The notes below the pieces were generated by a model. The model was not told the DNA's origin. It did no database searches and was given only the letters and a program-made list of their open reading frames with translations. Below are positions 28,751 to 39,579 of a DNA stretch of 64,000 bases, in pieces. The stretch is taken from assembly GCF_030408815.1 (NCBI RefSeq), contig NZ_CP047355.1, positions 1,736,001-1,800,000 on the forward strand, in the 5' to 3' direction. Origin of the DNA: Corynebacterium freiburgense (GTDB lineage: Bacteria; Actinomycetota; Actinomycetes; Mycobacteriales; Mycobacteriaceae). The translations under genes and the position numbers were made by a program. How positions within the stretch are numbered: the first letter of the stretch is position 1; each line of letters opens with the position of its first letter.

Positions 28751-30748
28751 TTACAGGCTTGGGCGGGTGCCTTTGATGTCTTCGTCATCAATATGGGTGA
28801 CTTCGGCATGCATAGGCACCACGGTTGGGATAATCATTGGGTTTCTACGCCACTTTTGTTCAACATAGCGCGACACCTTACGGCGGAGTTGCTGCACCAT
28901 ACGATATGGATCGTTTTCACCTTCACCAGCAAGGTCAAGCATAATATTGTCCACAAGATCGGTGACTTCGGGCATCATGGCCGCGGCATCTTCGGAGAAA
29001 CCCTTTGCTTGTACCGTTGGGCGTTCCAGTGGCCGCCCAGTACGGTTATCAATAACAACCGTCACGGAGATAAGCCCACCCTCACCAAGCGAGGTGCGGT
29101 CTGCAAGTACTTCTTCATCGATATCACCCATAGTGGTGCCATCCACATAAAGATTACCTACCGGGATTTGGCCAACTACGTTTGCTCGGCCACCAACAAG
29201 GTCAACTACAACACCGTTTTGAGCCAGAACTACTTGGTCGTGTGCCACGCCAGTAGAAATTGCGAGTTCTTTATTAGCGCGTAAGTGGCGCCATTCACCG
29301 TGGACGGGCATAACGTTTTTTGGCCGTACGGCATTGTAGAGGAACAAAAGTTCACCGGCGTATCCATGGCCTGATGTGTGTACTTTGGCATCTCGGCCAG
29401 TAACCACTGTAGCCCCAATTTGGGCCAGCATATTGATAACGCCAAACACGGCTTCTTCATTACCCGGTACCAGTGATGAGCTAAGGATAATAAGGTCACC
29501 ATCTCGGACATTGATTTGCCGGTGTTCGCGGCGAGCCATACGGGAAAGTGCTGCCATTGGTTCACCCTGAGTACCGGTGGTAATCAGCATTACTTTATGC
29601 GGCGCCATTTTCGCGGCGTCATCCATTGTCACAATGGTGCCACGGGGTGCTTTAAGGTATCCCATTTTCTCCGCGATTTCCATATTGCGGATCATGGAGC
29701 GGCCATTGAATGCTACTTTACGGCCAGCAGCAACGGCGGCGTCGACAGCAGCTTGGACGCGGTACACATTCGATGCAAAAGAAGCGAGAATAACGCGTTG
29801 CTTTGCATCCGCAACCAAGCGTTTAAGGGTTGGTGCAATTTCTGCTTCCGAACTGGACACTCCAGGTGTTGTCGCATTTGTGGAATCACATAAAAACAGC
29901 GCAACACCTTCATCACCTAAGCGCGAAAGAGCCGGAAGGTCAGTTGGGCGGCCGTCGGTGGGGGTTTGATCGAGTTTAATATCGCCGGTGTGTACCACCA
30001 GACCAGCACCGGTTTTAATGGCTACACCAAGGCAGTCTGGGATGGAGTGGTTAACTGCAAAGAAGCGAATATCAAATGGACCGCGTTTTTCTTGCGAGGT
30101 TTCCGAGACTGGGATGAGTTTTGGCCGTTGCCGATGTTCATTGCATTTTGCCGAAATTAATGCAAGCGTAAATTTGGAAGCAATAATTGGAATATCTGGG
30201 CGAAGTTTCAATAGCCACGGAATAGCGCCAATATGGTCTTCATGCCCATGGGTAACCACGAGGGCTTCTACACGGTCGATTTTATCTTCCAAGTAGGAGA
30301 AATCAGGCAGGATAAGGTCTACTCCTGGCTCGCCTGAAGAAGGGAAAAGCACGCCGCAATCAACAATAAGGAGACGGTTTCGGTATTCGAAGACTGTCAT
30401 ATTGCGGCCAATTTCAGAGATACCACCTAGCGCTACAATGCGCAGTCCGTCCTTTGGGGATTTTGGTGGATGCGGCAGCCGTTGCGTTAAATCGGCTCCC
30501 TGCATTGATTTCACTACGTTTCGACGCCCACCACCTTGCGCATGATCACGCCGCCCGCGGCCATTACGACGACCGCGGTGGTTATTGTTTGTGTGGTTTC
30601 GGCTATTTGCCCGGTTTTCGTCACCAGAATTGATGTCCTGGACCGTGGTACGGGCCTCGGCGGCGCCAGCTGGTGCTTGAAATTCAACGGCCTCCGGCGG
30701 ACCTGCCTTGCGGACAACTTTTCTTGGACGGTTACGGGGTTCAGTCAT
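28751..30748 (-). CDS. rnj: Ribonuclease J
   Basis: A 665-residue metallo-beta-lactamase/beta-CASP ribonuclease for mRNA decay and rRNA maturation. The N-terminal 90 residues are disordered and basic, rich in Arg, Asn and Gly (NNHRGRRNGRGRRDH), as in other actinobacterial RNase J. The catalytic motif HGHEDH is at about residue 166, and HTSGHGYAGE is beta-CASP motif. It starts 3 bp after dapA on the same strand. An overlapping dapA-rnj pair is standard in the phylum. Confidence 0.95.
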   Translation of the reverse strand: MTEPRNRPRKVVRKAGPPEAVEFQAPAGAAEARTTVQDINSGDENRANSRNHTNNNHRGRRNGRGRRDHAQGGGRRNVVKSMQGADLTQRLPHPPKSPKDGLRIVALGGISEIGRNMTVFEYRNRLLIVDCGVLFPSSGEPGVDLILPDFSYLEDKIDRVEALVVTHGHEDHIGAIPWLLKLRPDIPIIASKFTLALISAKCNEHRQRPKLIPVSETSQEKRGPFDIRFFAVNHSIPDCLGVAIKTGAGLVVHTGDIKLDQTPTDGRPTDLPALSRLGDEGVALFLCDSTNATTPGVSSSEAEIAPTLKRLVADAKQRVILASFASNVYRVQAAVDAAVAAGRKVAFNGRSMIRNMEIAEKMGYLKAPRGTIVTMDDAAKMAPHKVMLITTGTQGEPMAALSRMARREHRQINVRDGDLIILSSSLVPGNEEAVFGVINMLAQIGATVVTGRDAKVHTSGHGYAGELLFLYNAVRPKNVMPVHGEWRHLRANKELAISTGVAHDQVVLAQNGVVVDLVGGRANVVGQIPVGNLYVDGTTMGDIDEEVLADRTSLGEGGLISVTVVIDNRTGRPLERPTVQAKGFSEDAAAMMPEVTDLVDNIMLDLAGEGENDPYRMVQQLRRKVSRYVEQKWRRNPMIIPTVVPMHAEVTHIDDEDIKGTRPSL

Positions 30749-30750
30749 AT

Positions 30751-31656
30751 TTAAAGGACTCCAACTTTTTCTAATATATTGCGGAGAACTTCTAATTGCT
30801 GCTGGTCCACTGGGACCTGCGGCAACCGAGGCTCACCAACATCAATGCCCTGCAAACCCAGGGCAGCTTTTGCGAGGCTGACACCCCCCAAGTTGACTTG
30901 GGCGGCGAACAGCGGGGACAACTTGGCGTTGATTTCCCGCGCACGGGCGAGGTCGCCTTCCTCGAAGCATGTATAAAGTTCGCGCAGATACTGCGGAACA
31001 ATATGGCCAATCACGGAGATGAAACCAGTGGCGCCAACAGACAGCCACGGAAGATTCAATGGGTCATCGCCCGAATACCAAGCAAGCCCAGTGTTTGCAA
31101 TCAATGGAATCGCTGCTGCGATATCACCTTTTGCATCTTTCATCGCCTGAATGTTGCGATGCTCTGCCAGACGCATGATCGTATCAGACGCAATAGGAAT
31201 TACAGAACGGCCCGGAATATCATAAAGACAAACTGGCAGGTCAGTGGCATCGGCAATTGCGATAAAGTGACGGTAAACACCTTCTTGGCTCGGTTTTGAA
31301 TAATACGGAGTAACCGCCAACAAGCCATTTGCTCCGGCATCAGCACTCGCACGAGCCAATGCGATTGAGGCTTGGGTGTTATTAGTGCTTGCTCCCGCAA
31401 TGAGTTTAATTGTGTCTGGCACTTCTTTCCGTAATGCAGAAAGAAGTGCGATTTTTTCTTCGGTAGTTGTGGTTGGAGATTCGCCTGTTGTACCAGCAAG
31501 AATCAATGCATCACAACCATTATCCACTAAATGGTGTGCGAGCCTTATCCCTGCAGGAATATCTAATTCACCAGTCGCTTGAAATGGCGTGACCATTGCT
31601 ACGGCGACGGTGCCAAAGGTATCGGCGCCAGTCGTTGCCAGTCTTCCTGTGCTCAT
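30751..31656 (-). CDS. dapA: 4-hydroxy-tetrahydrodipicolinate synthase
   Basis: A 301-residue TIM-barrel aldolase that condenses pyruvate and aspartate semialdehyde in the first step of the diaminopimelate/lysine branch. The substrate motif AGTTGESPT is at about residue 58, the catalytic Tyr in CLYDIPGRS, and the Schiff-base Lys in AMKDAKGD. Expected location: cytoplasm, as a tetramer. The gene is grouped with dapB and thyX on the same strand, an arrangement shared with C. glutamicum. Confidence 0.96.
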   Translation of the reverse strand: MSTGRLATTGADTFGTVAVAMVTPFQATGELDIPAGIRLAHHLVDNGCDALILAGTTGESPTTTTEEKIALLSALRKEVPDTIKLIAGASTNNTQASIALARASADAGANGLLAVTPYYSKPSQEGVYRHFIAIADATDLPVCLYDIPGRSVIPIASDTIMRLAEHRNIQAMKDAKGDIAAAIPLIANTGLAWYSGDDPLNLPWLSVGATGFISVIGHIVPQYLRELYTCFEEGDLARAREINAKLSPLFAAQVNLGGVSLAKAALGLQGIDVGEPRLPQVPVDQQQLEVLRNILEKVGVL

Positions 31657-31764
31657 AAGTCTTGTACGCTACCTATTCTTTATAGTATGGCTGACCTGCT
31701 GATCTGGCCAGCGTCTTACAATTAAGTTCTCCTAATGGTACCTAAGGAACTCTCATCGAACCAG

Positions 31765-32520
31765 CTAGAAGTCCATAACATAGGGGCTCACCGCCATTTC
31801 AGAACCGTCCGGCAAGGTGGTGATCCCAAAATCACCAAATACAACTGGCGCTTGTTCTTGGAGTACTTTTAGGCATTCAACGGCCACGCATCGGATTTCC
31901 ACATCGGCATGTTCGGTTGCCCGCATGGCAATAAAATGTCGCCATGCTCGGTAGTTTCCGGTCACCACAATTCGAGATTCGGTGGCATTAGGAAGCACCG
32001 CTCTCGCTGCTTGCCTGGCTTGCTTCCTCCGCAGCAGGGCATTCGGTTCCGCGGAAAGTTTTTGTTCTAAAGCGTTGAGTAATTCTTCAAAGGTGAACCT
32101 TGATTCCTCAATACAGCGATCAAAAAGGCTCAGCAACTCTGGGTCTTGGGCAATAAGCGGTGGAACGACAACGGAAGCTTGCCCATCGTGGACAAATCGT
32201 TGAGAAAGCTGGGAAAACGAAAAATGACGGTGCCGTACCAACTCATGGGTTGCTGATCGGGAAATTCCGCGGATATACAGAGTTGCGGTCGCATGTTCTA
32301 GGACTGCCATATGGCCGACTTCAATAATGTGCCGCAAATATGCTTGATTGCTAGCTGTCCTTGGGTTCGGTTTATCAAAACTCTCATAGCAGGCGCGGCC
32401 AGCGAATTCAGCGAGTGCTTCACCGCCAGATTTCGCATCGTGCTCCCATTCCACATCGGCGGGTGGGAAAAACTCACTTGCGGCAATCAGTTGGACATCT
32501 AGATCCACATGGCGAACCAT
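31765..32520 (-). CDS. thyX: Flavin-dependent thymidylate synthase
   Basis: A 251-residue FAD-dependent enzyme making dTMP from dUMP with methylene-tetrahydrofolate. The ThyX motif [14 protein letters not shown] is complete at about residue 88, and upstream [19 protein letters not shown] is typical. It lies 8 bp after dapB, in the conserved dapB-thyX-dapA block. Confidence 0.96.
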   Translation of the reverse strand: MVRHVDLDVQLIAASEFFPPADVEWEHDAKSGGEALAEFAGRACYESFDKPNPRTASNQAYLRHIIEVGHMAVLEHATATLYIRGISRSATHELVRHRHFSFSQLSQRFVHDGQASVVVPPLIAQDPELLSLFDRCIEESRFTFEELLNALEQKLSAEPNALLRRKQARQAARAVLPNATESRIVVTGNYRAWRHFIAMRATEHADVEIRCVAVECLKVLQEQAPVVFGDFGITTLPDGSEMAVSPYVMDF

Positions 32521-32528
32521 AATTCTCC

Positions 32529-33383
<855 letters not shown>

Positions 33384-33435
33384 TCACCGCCCTAATTAGA
33401 AATATTGTGCAATAGGATTCATTGTGGGCAGAAAG

Positions 33436-33475
33436 AATCCGCTTGGGTAATTCGTGAATACTACCCAAGCGGATT
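33436..33475. terminator. Hairpin terminator after galK
   Basis: Perfect 14-base arms, AATCCGCTTGGGTA and its complement, with a 12-base loop, 8 bp beyond the galK stop. The T run on the minus strand is short. Confidence 0.75.
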
Positions 33476-33483
33476 GACCACTG

Positions 33484-34665
33484 CTATAGCTTTATAGCGC
33501 CGGCAGAAGGCACGGCAACAAGAAACTCTGGGGTTGCTAATCCACGTTCTTCTGCAGCCTCAAGCACAGCCTGCTTAGTGGCTTCAATCTTGTCTGCATG
33601 CACAAGGGCGATAGCACTACCCCCGAAGCCACCGCCGGTCATGCGAGCTCCAAGGGCGCCAGCGGCAAGCGCGGCGTCGACAGCCGTATCTAACTCGATA
33701 ACAGTAACCTCATAATCATCGCGGAGGCTGGCATGAGACTGAATCATGCTTTGCCCAAATGCCGCAAAGTCACCAGCCTTAAGTTCTTCGATCGCACGAG
33801 CGGTACGTTCGATCTCCGTAACCACATGCCGGACCCTGCGTCGAACTAATTCCTCATCACCAGGCATTGCCTTTGCAGCCCAAGCCACGGCAGCTTCTTC
33901 CGCATTTGGAATATTACGCAATGTATCGCCTAAACCTTCGGAAGCGGCGTCGATAATGCCGCGACGTGACGCATATTGACCGTCTGCCAAACTATGGGGC
34001 GCATTGGTATTAATTACCAAAATGGCAAGATCAACAGCATCAAGGTCACAAGGAATCTGCTCTGTAGAGTCATCCGCATAATCAATAGCAAGCGCGTGGC
34101 CAGCTTGTCCCATCAGTGAAATTCGCTGGTCCAGACCACCAGTGGAAGCACCAACAACTGAATTCTCCGCAGTAATACATGCGTGAATTAGGTCCATACG
34201 TACCGCATGATCTGCGGGACCTACAAACAACTCATACGCACCTAATGCCACAGAACATTCCAGAGCCGCAGAACTAGAAAGACCCGCCCCTAACGGGACA
34301 TCAGACACAAGTGCGATATCACAGCCAGGAAAGTTTGTGGGGAGAGTCCCTTGTTCCATGGCCGCCCAAATCGAACCAACCGCATACCCAGCCCAATTGG
34401 CGGGATTGCCCGGACCAACTTCAGCAAGTGCGATTTCAAATTCATGGGCGATATCTTCACCAGGCATCCGAGAAACCAGCCGAACACGGCCATCTTTTCG
34501 CAGGCTCATCGCAGCATAGGTGCGCTGGCTCAGGGCAAATGGCAAGCAAATTCCGCCAGCGTAATCAACATGTTCACCAATTAAATTGACGCGTCCAGGT
34601 GCGGCCCATTCCCCTTCCGGCTCATATCCGAACATATCCTTGAATAGCGTGGAAGCGTCAGTCAT
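33484..34665 (-). CDS. galK: Galactokinase
   Basis: A 393-residue GHMP kinase that phosphorylates galactose. The galactose-binding motif is PGRVNLIGEHVDYAGG, the ATP motif is VPLGAGLSSSAALECS and the third GHMP motif is RMTGGGFGGSAIAL. It overlaps galT by 8 bp and is the last gene of a leftward operon that begins with a sodium/solute symporter. galE is not in the window, so a complete Leloir pathway needs a galE elsewhere. Confidence 0.96.
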   Translation of the reverse strand: MTDASTLFKDMFGYEPEGEWAAPGRVNLIGEHVDYAGGICLPFALSQRTYAAMSLRKDGRVRLVSRMPGEDIAHEFEIALAEVGPGNPANWAGYAVGSIWAAMEQGTLPTNFPGCDIALVSDVPLGAGLSSSAALECSVALGAYELFVGPADHAVRMDLIHACITAENSVVGASTGGLDQRISLMGQAGHALAIDYADDSTEQIPCDLDAVDLAILVINTNAPHSLADGQYASRRGIIDAASEGLGDTLRNIPNAEEAAVAWAAKAMPGDEELVRRRVRHVVTEIERTARAIEELKAGDFAAFGQSMIQSHASLRDDYEVTVIELDTAVDAALAAGALGARMTGGGFGGSAIALVHADKIEATKQAVLEAAEERGLATPEFLVAVPSAGAIKL

Positions 34666-35779
34666 TTGCGACCTCCTTAAGGCGAGCGGCGATTAACTCT
34701 GGTGTGGTGTCGTTATTCCAAGCGCCCATCGCTGATTCTGTACCCGCAAGATACTTCATTCGGCCAGGTGAACGCATAAGTGAGAATAGATGTAGGTGAA
34801 AGCGTCCGAATTCACGATCCTTCCCAACCGGTGCTTGATTCCAGGCTGCAATATATGGCGTTTTTTCTATCCCTTCGAAAAACCTATCCACACGTTGCAA
34901 GATATCCAGATACAGTGCAGCCAGTTCTTCTTTTTCATCATCGCTAAGCTCAGTAAAGTCTGCTACTTTTCGCTTTGGCGTCAGAATAATCTCTAGTGGC
35001 CATTTCGCAGCGGCTGGAACATATCCAATCCAATGTTCGGTATTCCAAATAACGCGATCACCGTGCTCTTCCGCGGCAATTACATCTTGAAAAAGATCGT
35101 TTCCGGTGCGCTCCTTGTACGCTTTTGCTTGTTCCACTATCGCACGCGTACGTGGAGGCAAAAAGGGATACGAATAAATCTGCCCATGGGGGTGCTGCAA
35201 AGTAACACCAATTTCCGGACCACGATTTTCAAACGGAAATACTGATCGAATTCCCGGAAGTTGTGATAACTCCCGTGTGCGATCCACCCAAGCTTCAATC
35301 ACTGTTCGAACACGTGTAAGCGGTAGATCACGGAAACTAGAATTGGGGTCCGCGGTGAAACACACGACTTCACACCTCCCTAATGCGGGAGCGCGTTCAA
35401 CGAAACCATCAACTAGTGTTTCGAATTCTTCTCCGACTTCCATATGCATATTGAGGGATGGAAATCTATTTTCAAAAACCACCACGTCATAATCATCGGC
35501 AGGGATTTCTGTGGGGAGCTCCCCCGGCTTTGTTGGAGCCAGGGGGTTTTCATTAGCTGGCGGCATAAATGTGCGATTCATTCGGTGTGCCGCCATTACT
35601 ACCCAATCTCCGGTGAGCGGGTCCCGCCGCATCTCCGATAACGAAGAGCACGGCGGTAATTCGCGTGGGTCTTCAAGGGTGCGGGTTTGAGTACCACTCA
35701 CCCAAGGTTCACGGTCGTCAAAGTAGATAAGTTCGCGGCCGTCAGCAAGGGTTGTACTGGTTTTGTGAACGGTAACCAT
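34658..35779 (-). CDS. galT: Galactose-1-phosphate uridylyltransferase
   Basis: A 373-residue nucleotidyltransferase of the HIT superfamily, exchanging UMP between UDP-glucose and galactose-1-phosphate. The active-site HPH is in TLQHPHGQIYSYP. The C-terminal half has WNQAPVGKDREFGRFHLH with the metal-binding histidines. The ATG at 35779 is used; earlier in-frame codons are antisense-like. It starts 3 bp after the small membrane protein gene. Confidence 0.95.
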   Translation of the reverse strand: MVTVHKTSTTLADGRELIYFDDREPWVSGTQTRTLEDPRELPPCSSLSEMRRDPLTGDWVVMAAHRMNRTFMPPANENPLAPTKPGELPTEIPADDYDVVVFENRFPSLNMHMEVGEEFETLVDGFVERAPALGRCEVVCFTADPNSSFRDLPLTRVRTVIEAWVDRTRELSQLPGIRSVFPFENRGPEIGVTLQHPHGQIYSYPFLPPRTRAIVEQAKAYKERTGNDLFQDVIAAEEHGDRVIWNTEHWIGYVPAAAKWPLEIILTPKRKVADFTELSDDEKEELAALYLDILQRVDRFFEGIEKTPYIAAWNQAPVGKDREFGRFHLHLFSLMRSPGRMKYLAGTESAMGAWNNDTTPELIAARLKEVAND

Positions 35780-35781
35780 GA

Positions 35782-36033
35782 CTATGCTGACTCCGTCTCC
35801 GATGCAGCCACCGTAATTGGACGAAGCATAGACCAAACAAAGAATCCAACCCCCACGGCCAGCATCGCTGCCCCAGCATAGAGGTTATAGTCGCTGTTTT
35901 TTGGCATACCGTTTTCTGGGTTAATACCAGGGTCCATTGCAAACGCCGCAATCAGCAGAATCACACCATAGATACCGATAAGTGCTCCGATAATATTGCG
36001 AACATCGAATGCACCAGCAGTTGTTGAAGACAT
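35782..36033 (-). CDS. Small two-helix membrane protein in the galactose operon
   Basis: An 83-residue protein with two hydrophobic helices, around ALIGIYGVILLIAAFAM and AAMLAVGVGFFVWSMLRP, joined by a polar loop DPGINPENGMPKNSDYN. It lies between the symporter and galT genes with gaps of 19 and 2 bp, so it may be an accessory subunit of the symporter. No known family was recognised. The ATG at 36033 has GGAAAGGAATTC upstream. Confidence 0.75.
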   Translation of the reverse strand: MSSTTAGAFDVRNIIGALIGIYGVILLIAAFAMDPGINPENGMPKNSDYNLYAGAAMLAVGVGFFVWSMLRPITVAASETESA

Positions 36034-36052
36034 TGCTAGAATTCCTTTCCGC

Positions 36053-37723
36053 TTACGCAAAGATGATATTGAGGGCAATTACGAGCACCATGCAGAGCAC
36101 GCCAAGCGGTACGGTGCGGCGATACCACGGCATTGCTGCTTCCGTGGAGTCTGTCCGAACATCCTTTGGAGTTTCGGAGTATACGAAGCCAACAAGCTCT
36201 GCAACTGGTTTGGGCGCTGTAAACATCGAAACAATAACCGCAACAAGGATGGCTGTTACGAACGCCAGTGAGGCAGCTACGAACGCGGTGCCCTGGCCCG
36301 GAAGATTGAATACCGATGCTTGTGCTTCTGTGAACGTAGAGATGTACCAGTAGATAACTGCGGCAAGCGTTCCAGATACCAACGATGACCAACCTGCGTG
36401 AGAGGTCATCTTCTTCCAGAACATACCGAGAATAAATGTGGCAAACAGAGGTGCATTAAAGAACCCGAAGAGTGTTTGCAGGTAGTCCATGACATTGCCG
36501 AAGTTTTGCGCAATTAACGCGGTAAATACGGCGATCACTGTGGCGGCAACAGTGGCGTAGCGGCCAAAGTTTAGGTAGTAGGAATCATCCCGGTCTTTCA
36601 CCACATAGGTTTCCCAAATGTCATAGGAAATTACTGTATTGAATGCGGAAATATTTGCAGCCATACCAGCCATAAAGGACGCTAGTAGGCCCGCGATAGC
36701 GATACCCAGCAAACCATTTGGAAGCAGGTCACGCATAAGTAGCAGGATCGCATCATTTGGCTTTGCGGTTGGATTATCACCCATAAGTTCGGCGACCGTA
36801 ACGCTGGCAACCATACCTGGCAGCACCACTAGGAATGGAATAAACATCTTAGGGAACGCGCCAATAATTGGGGTTTTACGTGCAGCGGACAGCGATTCCG
36901 AGGCCATCGCGCGCTGTACCTCCACGAAGTTGGTGGTCCAGTAACCAAAGCTAAGTACGAAACCAAGGCCGAAGACAATACCAACTGCCGATACGATTGG
37001 GCTATCAAAACCGGAGATATCCATGCCAGGCCAGGTATGGAAGTGGCTTTCCGACGTCACTTTCTCCTTCAGGCCGCTCCAACCGCCAACGTCATGCAAC
37101 CCAATAAGAGTTAGTGGAAGAAGCGCAGCAACAATAACGAAGAACTGCAGCACCTCATTGTAAATAGCAGCTGAAAGGCCACCCAATGTAATGTAGCTGA
37201 GCACAATTACTGCGGCGATAATGAGCGTGACCCATAAAGACCAACCGAGCAAGGCTTCAACGATTTTCGCTAATAACAGCAGGTTTACACCAGCAATCAA
37301 TAGCTGGGCAATTGCAAACGAAATTGCATTCACCAGGTGTGCCCCTGGCCCGAAACGCTTCAACATAAACTCTGGAACCGAGCGAACTTTTGAACCGTAG
37401 TAGAACGGCATCATAACGATGCCCAAGAACACCATGGCAGGGATCGCACCCACCCAGAAATAGTGCATAGTTTGGAAACCATATTGCACGCCGTTTGCCG
37501 ACATGCCGATGATTTCAACTGCACCCAGGTTTGCAGAAATAAATGCCAAACCTGTCACCCAGGCAGGAAGTGAACGGCCAGACAAAAAGAAATCAATGGA
37601 GCTGGATACGCGAGAACGTGCAGCCCAACCAATGCCAAGAACAAAGGCAAAGTAAAGGGCCACAATTGCGTAGTCCACCCAGTGGGCATCGAGCCGCAGC
37701 GATGCCGATTGCGCAAGAATCAC
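36053..37723 (-). CDS. Sodium/solute symporter (SSS family), probable galactose importer
   Basis: A membrane protein of about 556 residues in the SLC5-like sodium/solute symporter family. It has around 14 membrane segments, with YAIVALYFAFVLGIGWAARS at the start and GWIR-free, sugar-transporter-like segments such as GLAFISANLGAVEIIGMSAN. The operon with galT and galK makes galactose the likely substrate. The GTG at 37723 is preferred, since GAGGAG stands seven bases upstream; sequence further 5' is not conserved-looking. First gene of the operon. Confidence 0.88.
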   Translation of the reverse strand: MILAQSASLRLDAHWVDYAIVALYFAFVLGIGWAARSRVSSSIDFFLSGRSLPAWVTGLAFISANLGAVEIIGMSANGVQYGFQTMHYFWVGAIPAMVFLGIVMMPFYYGSKVRSVPEFMLKRFGPGAHLVNAISFAIAQLLIAGVNLLLLAKIVEALLGWSLWVTLIIAAVIVLSYITLGGLSAAIYNEVLQFFVIVAALLPLTLIGLHDVGGWSGLKEKVTSESHFHTWPGMDISGFDSPIVSAVGIVFGLGFVLSFGYWTTNFVEVQRAMASESLSAARKTPIIGAFPKMFIPFLVVLPGMVASVTVAELMGDNPTAKPNDAILLLMRDLLPNGLLGIAIAGLLASFMAGMAANISAFNTVISYDIWETYVVKDRDDSYYLNFGRYATVAATVIAVFTALIAQNFGNVMDYLQTLFGFFNAPLFATFILGMFWKKMTSHAGWSSLVSGTLAAVIYWYISTFTEAQASVFNLPGQGTAFVAASLAFVTAILVAVIVSMFTAPKPVAELVGFVYSETPKDVRTDSTEAAMPWYRRTVPLGVLCMVLVIALNIIFA

Positions 37724-38015
37724 GGCGATACTCCTCGACGAGGGGGTAATTAATCTGTTCAACAATGACCGTACAACGCCATGTCAACTTTTAGGAAAAC
37801 GTTCCCAGGCCGAAAAATCCAGCACTTTACTGTAAGCCCTGGTCAAATTGGTGTAGCGTACAGCACTTTATAAAAGTTTAGTGATAGAGATCATGAATAG
37901 TGGGGGTAAAGTACAACTTTCGACCACCCTCGAAACACAGTTTTCGCAGGAAGCGTACCTAAACACGAGAAAAATCGGTTGCATAACAGCTTAATTGGGT
38001 GTTTGACATGCGGAA
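37724..38015. other. 292-bp promoter region of the galactose operon
   Basis: It holds the operon leader and the lacI-type gene's 3' flank. A possible operator is listed separately. No terminator or gene was seen, and no promoter hexamers convinced me. Confidence 0.5.
37793..37808. promoter_or_regulatory. Possible LacI-family operator
   Basis: AGGAAAACGTTCCCAG has the AACGTT centre usual for LacI/GalR operators with partly symmetric flanks. It lies about 70 bp upstream of the symporter start, and the nearest regulator gene encodes a LacI-type protein. Symmetry is imperfect. Confidence 0.4.
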
Positions 38016-39038
38016 TTATAGTTCCACAGACAGTGATCTCAATACGGTTTTTCCTGGTATCAACTCACCACACACCAACTCACGAATTGGACGATTCGGT
38101 GGATTATCTTGCATTTGTGCAATGAGTTCAATTCCCCGCTGAGCAACCTCTTCAACCGGTAAACGAACGGTGGTAAGCCCAATAAGGTCAATACCGTCAC
38201 CGAGTCCATCGCACCCTGTAAGCCCGATATCCTCTGGTGCACGTAAACCACGAACACGAAGCTTTCGCATCACATCCAAGGCAACACGGTCAAATGGACA
38301 CATCAATACTTGCGGAGAAGCAAAACTAAGAATTTGATCCACATCGTGCTCAGCCAACATCGTACGATCAATTGGCCATTCAACAACCTCAACACCGTGC
38401 CGGCGAAGTTGATCTACAGTTGCCGCAGTTCTAACATGAGCGCCTTTAGAAAATCTCGCATCTAATGTCAACACAACAGCACGCTGGTATCCGGCAGAAA
38501 CAACGTGATCAGCCAACATCATCCCGTGTCGGTATTCATCAAAAGAAACATTGTGCAATCGTGGATGTGTTTCTGGCCGCCCCAAAACCAATGTAGGAAC
38601 TTCACCTACGATTTCAGCAAGATCCTCACTTGGAATTGTGCCCGAGGCTACTATGAGCGCACCAACCCGCAAGCCAATAAGATCCCGAACTGCCTGTAAT
38701 TCCCGCTGCTTAGCTTCTGGGGAAACAACAGTCATAGAAATCATCTGCAAGCCACGTTGGTACGCAGATTGTTGTAACTCCCGGTGCATCGTTCCATATA
38801 CCGGGTTGTGCGCATCCCGAACTAGTAATCCGACGAGATGAGTATTATCCGCGCGTAATGAGCGAGCAGCCGGGTTTGCTGTATAGCCAACCTCCTGAAC
38901 TGCCTGTTCAATCCTGATGCGTGTCGCTTCTGAATAATGCCCTTTACCGGACAACACACGAGACACCGTAGACTTTGATACCCCCGCTGCATGCGCGACG
39001 TCGATAATTGTTGCCCGTTTCGACCTCTCAGTGGACAT
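38016..39038 (-). CDS. LacI family transcriptional regulator
   Basis: A 340-residue repressor. The N-terminal helix-turn-helix ATIIDVAHAAGVSKSTVSRV leads into the hinge helix (LSGKGHYSEATR...AARSLRADN). A periplasmic-binding-like effector domain follows from about residue 60. It lies directly upstream of, and on the same strand as, the symporter-galT-galK operon, so a galactose-related effector is inferred. The start MSTERSKRAT is typical. Confidence 0.9.
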   Translation of the reverse strand: MSTERSKRATIIDVAHAAGVSKSTVSRVLSGKGHYSEATRIRIEQAVQEVGYTANPAARSLRADNTHLVGLLVRDAHNPVYGTMHRELQQSAYQRGLQMISMTVVSPEAKQRELQAVRDLIGLRVGALIVASGTIPSEDLAEIVGEVPTLVLGRPETHPRLHNVSFDEYRHGMMLADHVVSAGYQRAVVLTLDARFSKGAHVRTAATVDQLRRHGVEVVEWPIDRTMLAEHDVDQILSFASPQVLMCPFDRVALDVMRKLRVRGLRAPEDIGLTGCDGLGDGIDLIGLTTVRLPVEEVAQRGIELIAQMQDNPPNRPIRELVCGELIPGKTVLRSLSVEL

Positions 39039-39200
39039 ATGAGCTAGCCCCTTATGCTCGCAGTGTGCACCGTAGACCAAGCAACGTGCTTAGCAACCAA
39101 CACCATCATCCCCTTTTCCAGAAGCCATCTAGATAAGCCGCACAAACCCTTTCGCCTTTCTCAATGTACCCCAACAAAAATCACGGGCTGGGAACATGCA
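39039..39200. other. Non-coding stretch between lacI-type gene and SDR fragment
   Basis: No gene, repeat or site was seen. It probably contains the promoter of the lacI-type gene. Confidence 0.4.
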
Positions 39201-39490
39201 TTAGCAAAGGCTCATTCCTCCATCCAACCCAATAAAACTTCCGGCAATATAATCAAAAAGTAGTGATGGAAATAAAGTAACTAAGGGAGAAACATCTTTA
39301 AGATTACCAAATCGCTGCATAACGATATCTCCGTGTTTACTTTCATATTTCAACAAATCATTGAATTTAAGGTTCAAATCAGAGAATTTCCATTGAGCAA
39401 TTTGCCTACTCGTATGTATCGCACCGAAATTTACTACATTTACGTTCATTTTGGCGCTAAATCATGAGCCAAAGCCTTAGGTATGCTTCA
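39201..39490 (-). pseudogene. Remnant of a short-chain dehydrogenase gene
   Basis: The frame ending DYIAGSFIGLDGGMSLC matches the last 80 or so residues of SDR oxidoreductases, with VNVVNFGAIHT in the middle. Directly upstream, a shifted frame encodes LAHDLAPK, the helix that should come before it, so at least one frameshift separates the two pieces. No N-terminal cofactor domain is present. It is a decayed gene end in AT-rich DNA. Its relation to the SDR at 50861 is only at family level. Confidence 0.75.
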
Positions 39491-39516
39491 CTATCATTTC
39501 CTGCAATTGGCATACA

Positions 39517-39558
39517 GAAAGCCCATGAGCTAAAACTTCCTTTAGCGCATGGGCTTTC
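39517..39558. terminator. Terminator downstream of pnp
   Basis: Arms AAAGCCCATG/CATGGGCTTT extend inward through GCTAAA/TTTAGC around the loop ACTTCC. A T-rich flank follows on the minus strand. It lies 21 bp past the pnp stop. Confidence 0.88.
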
Positions 39559-39579
39559 CTGCTGAATAGATTCTAGCAA

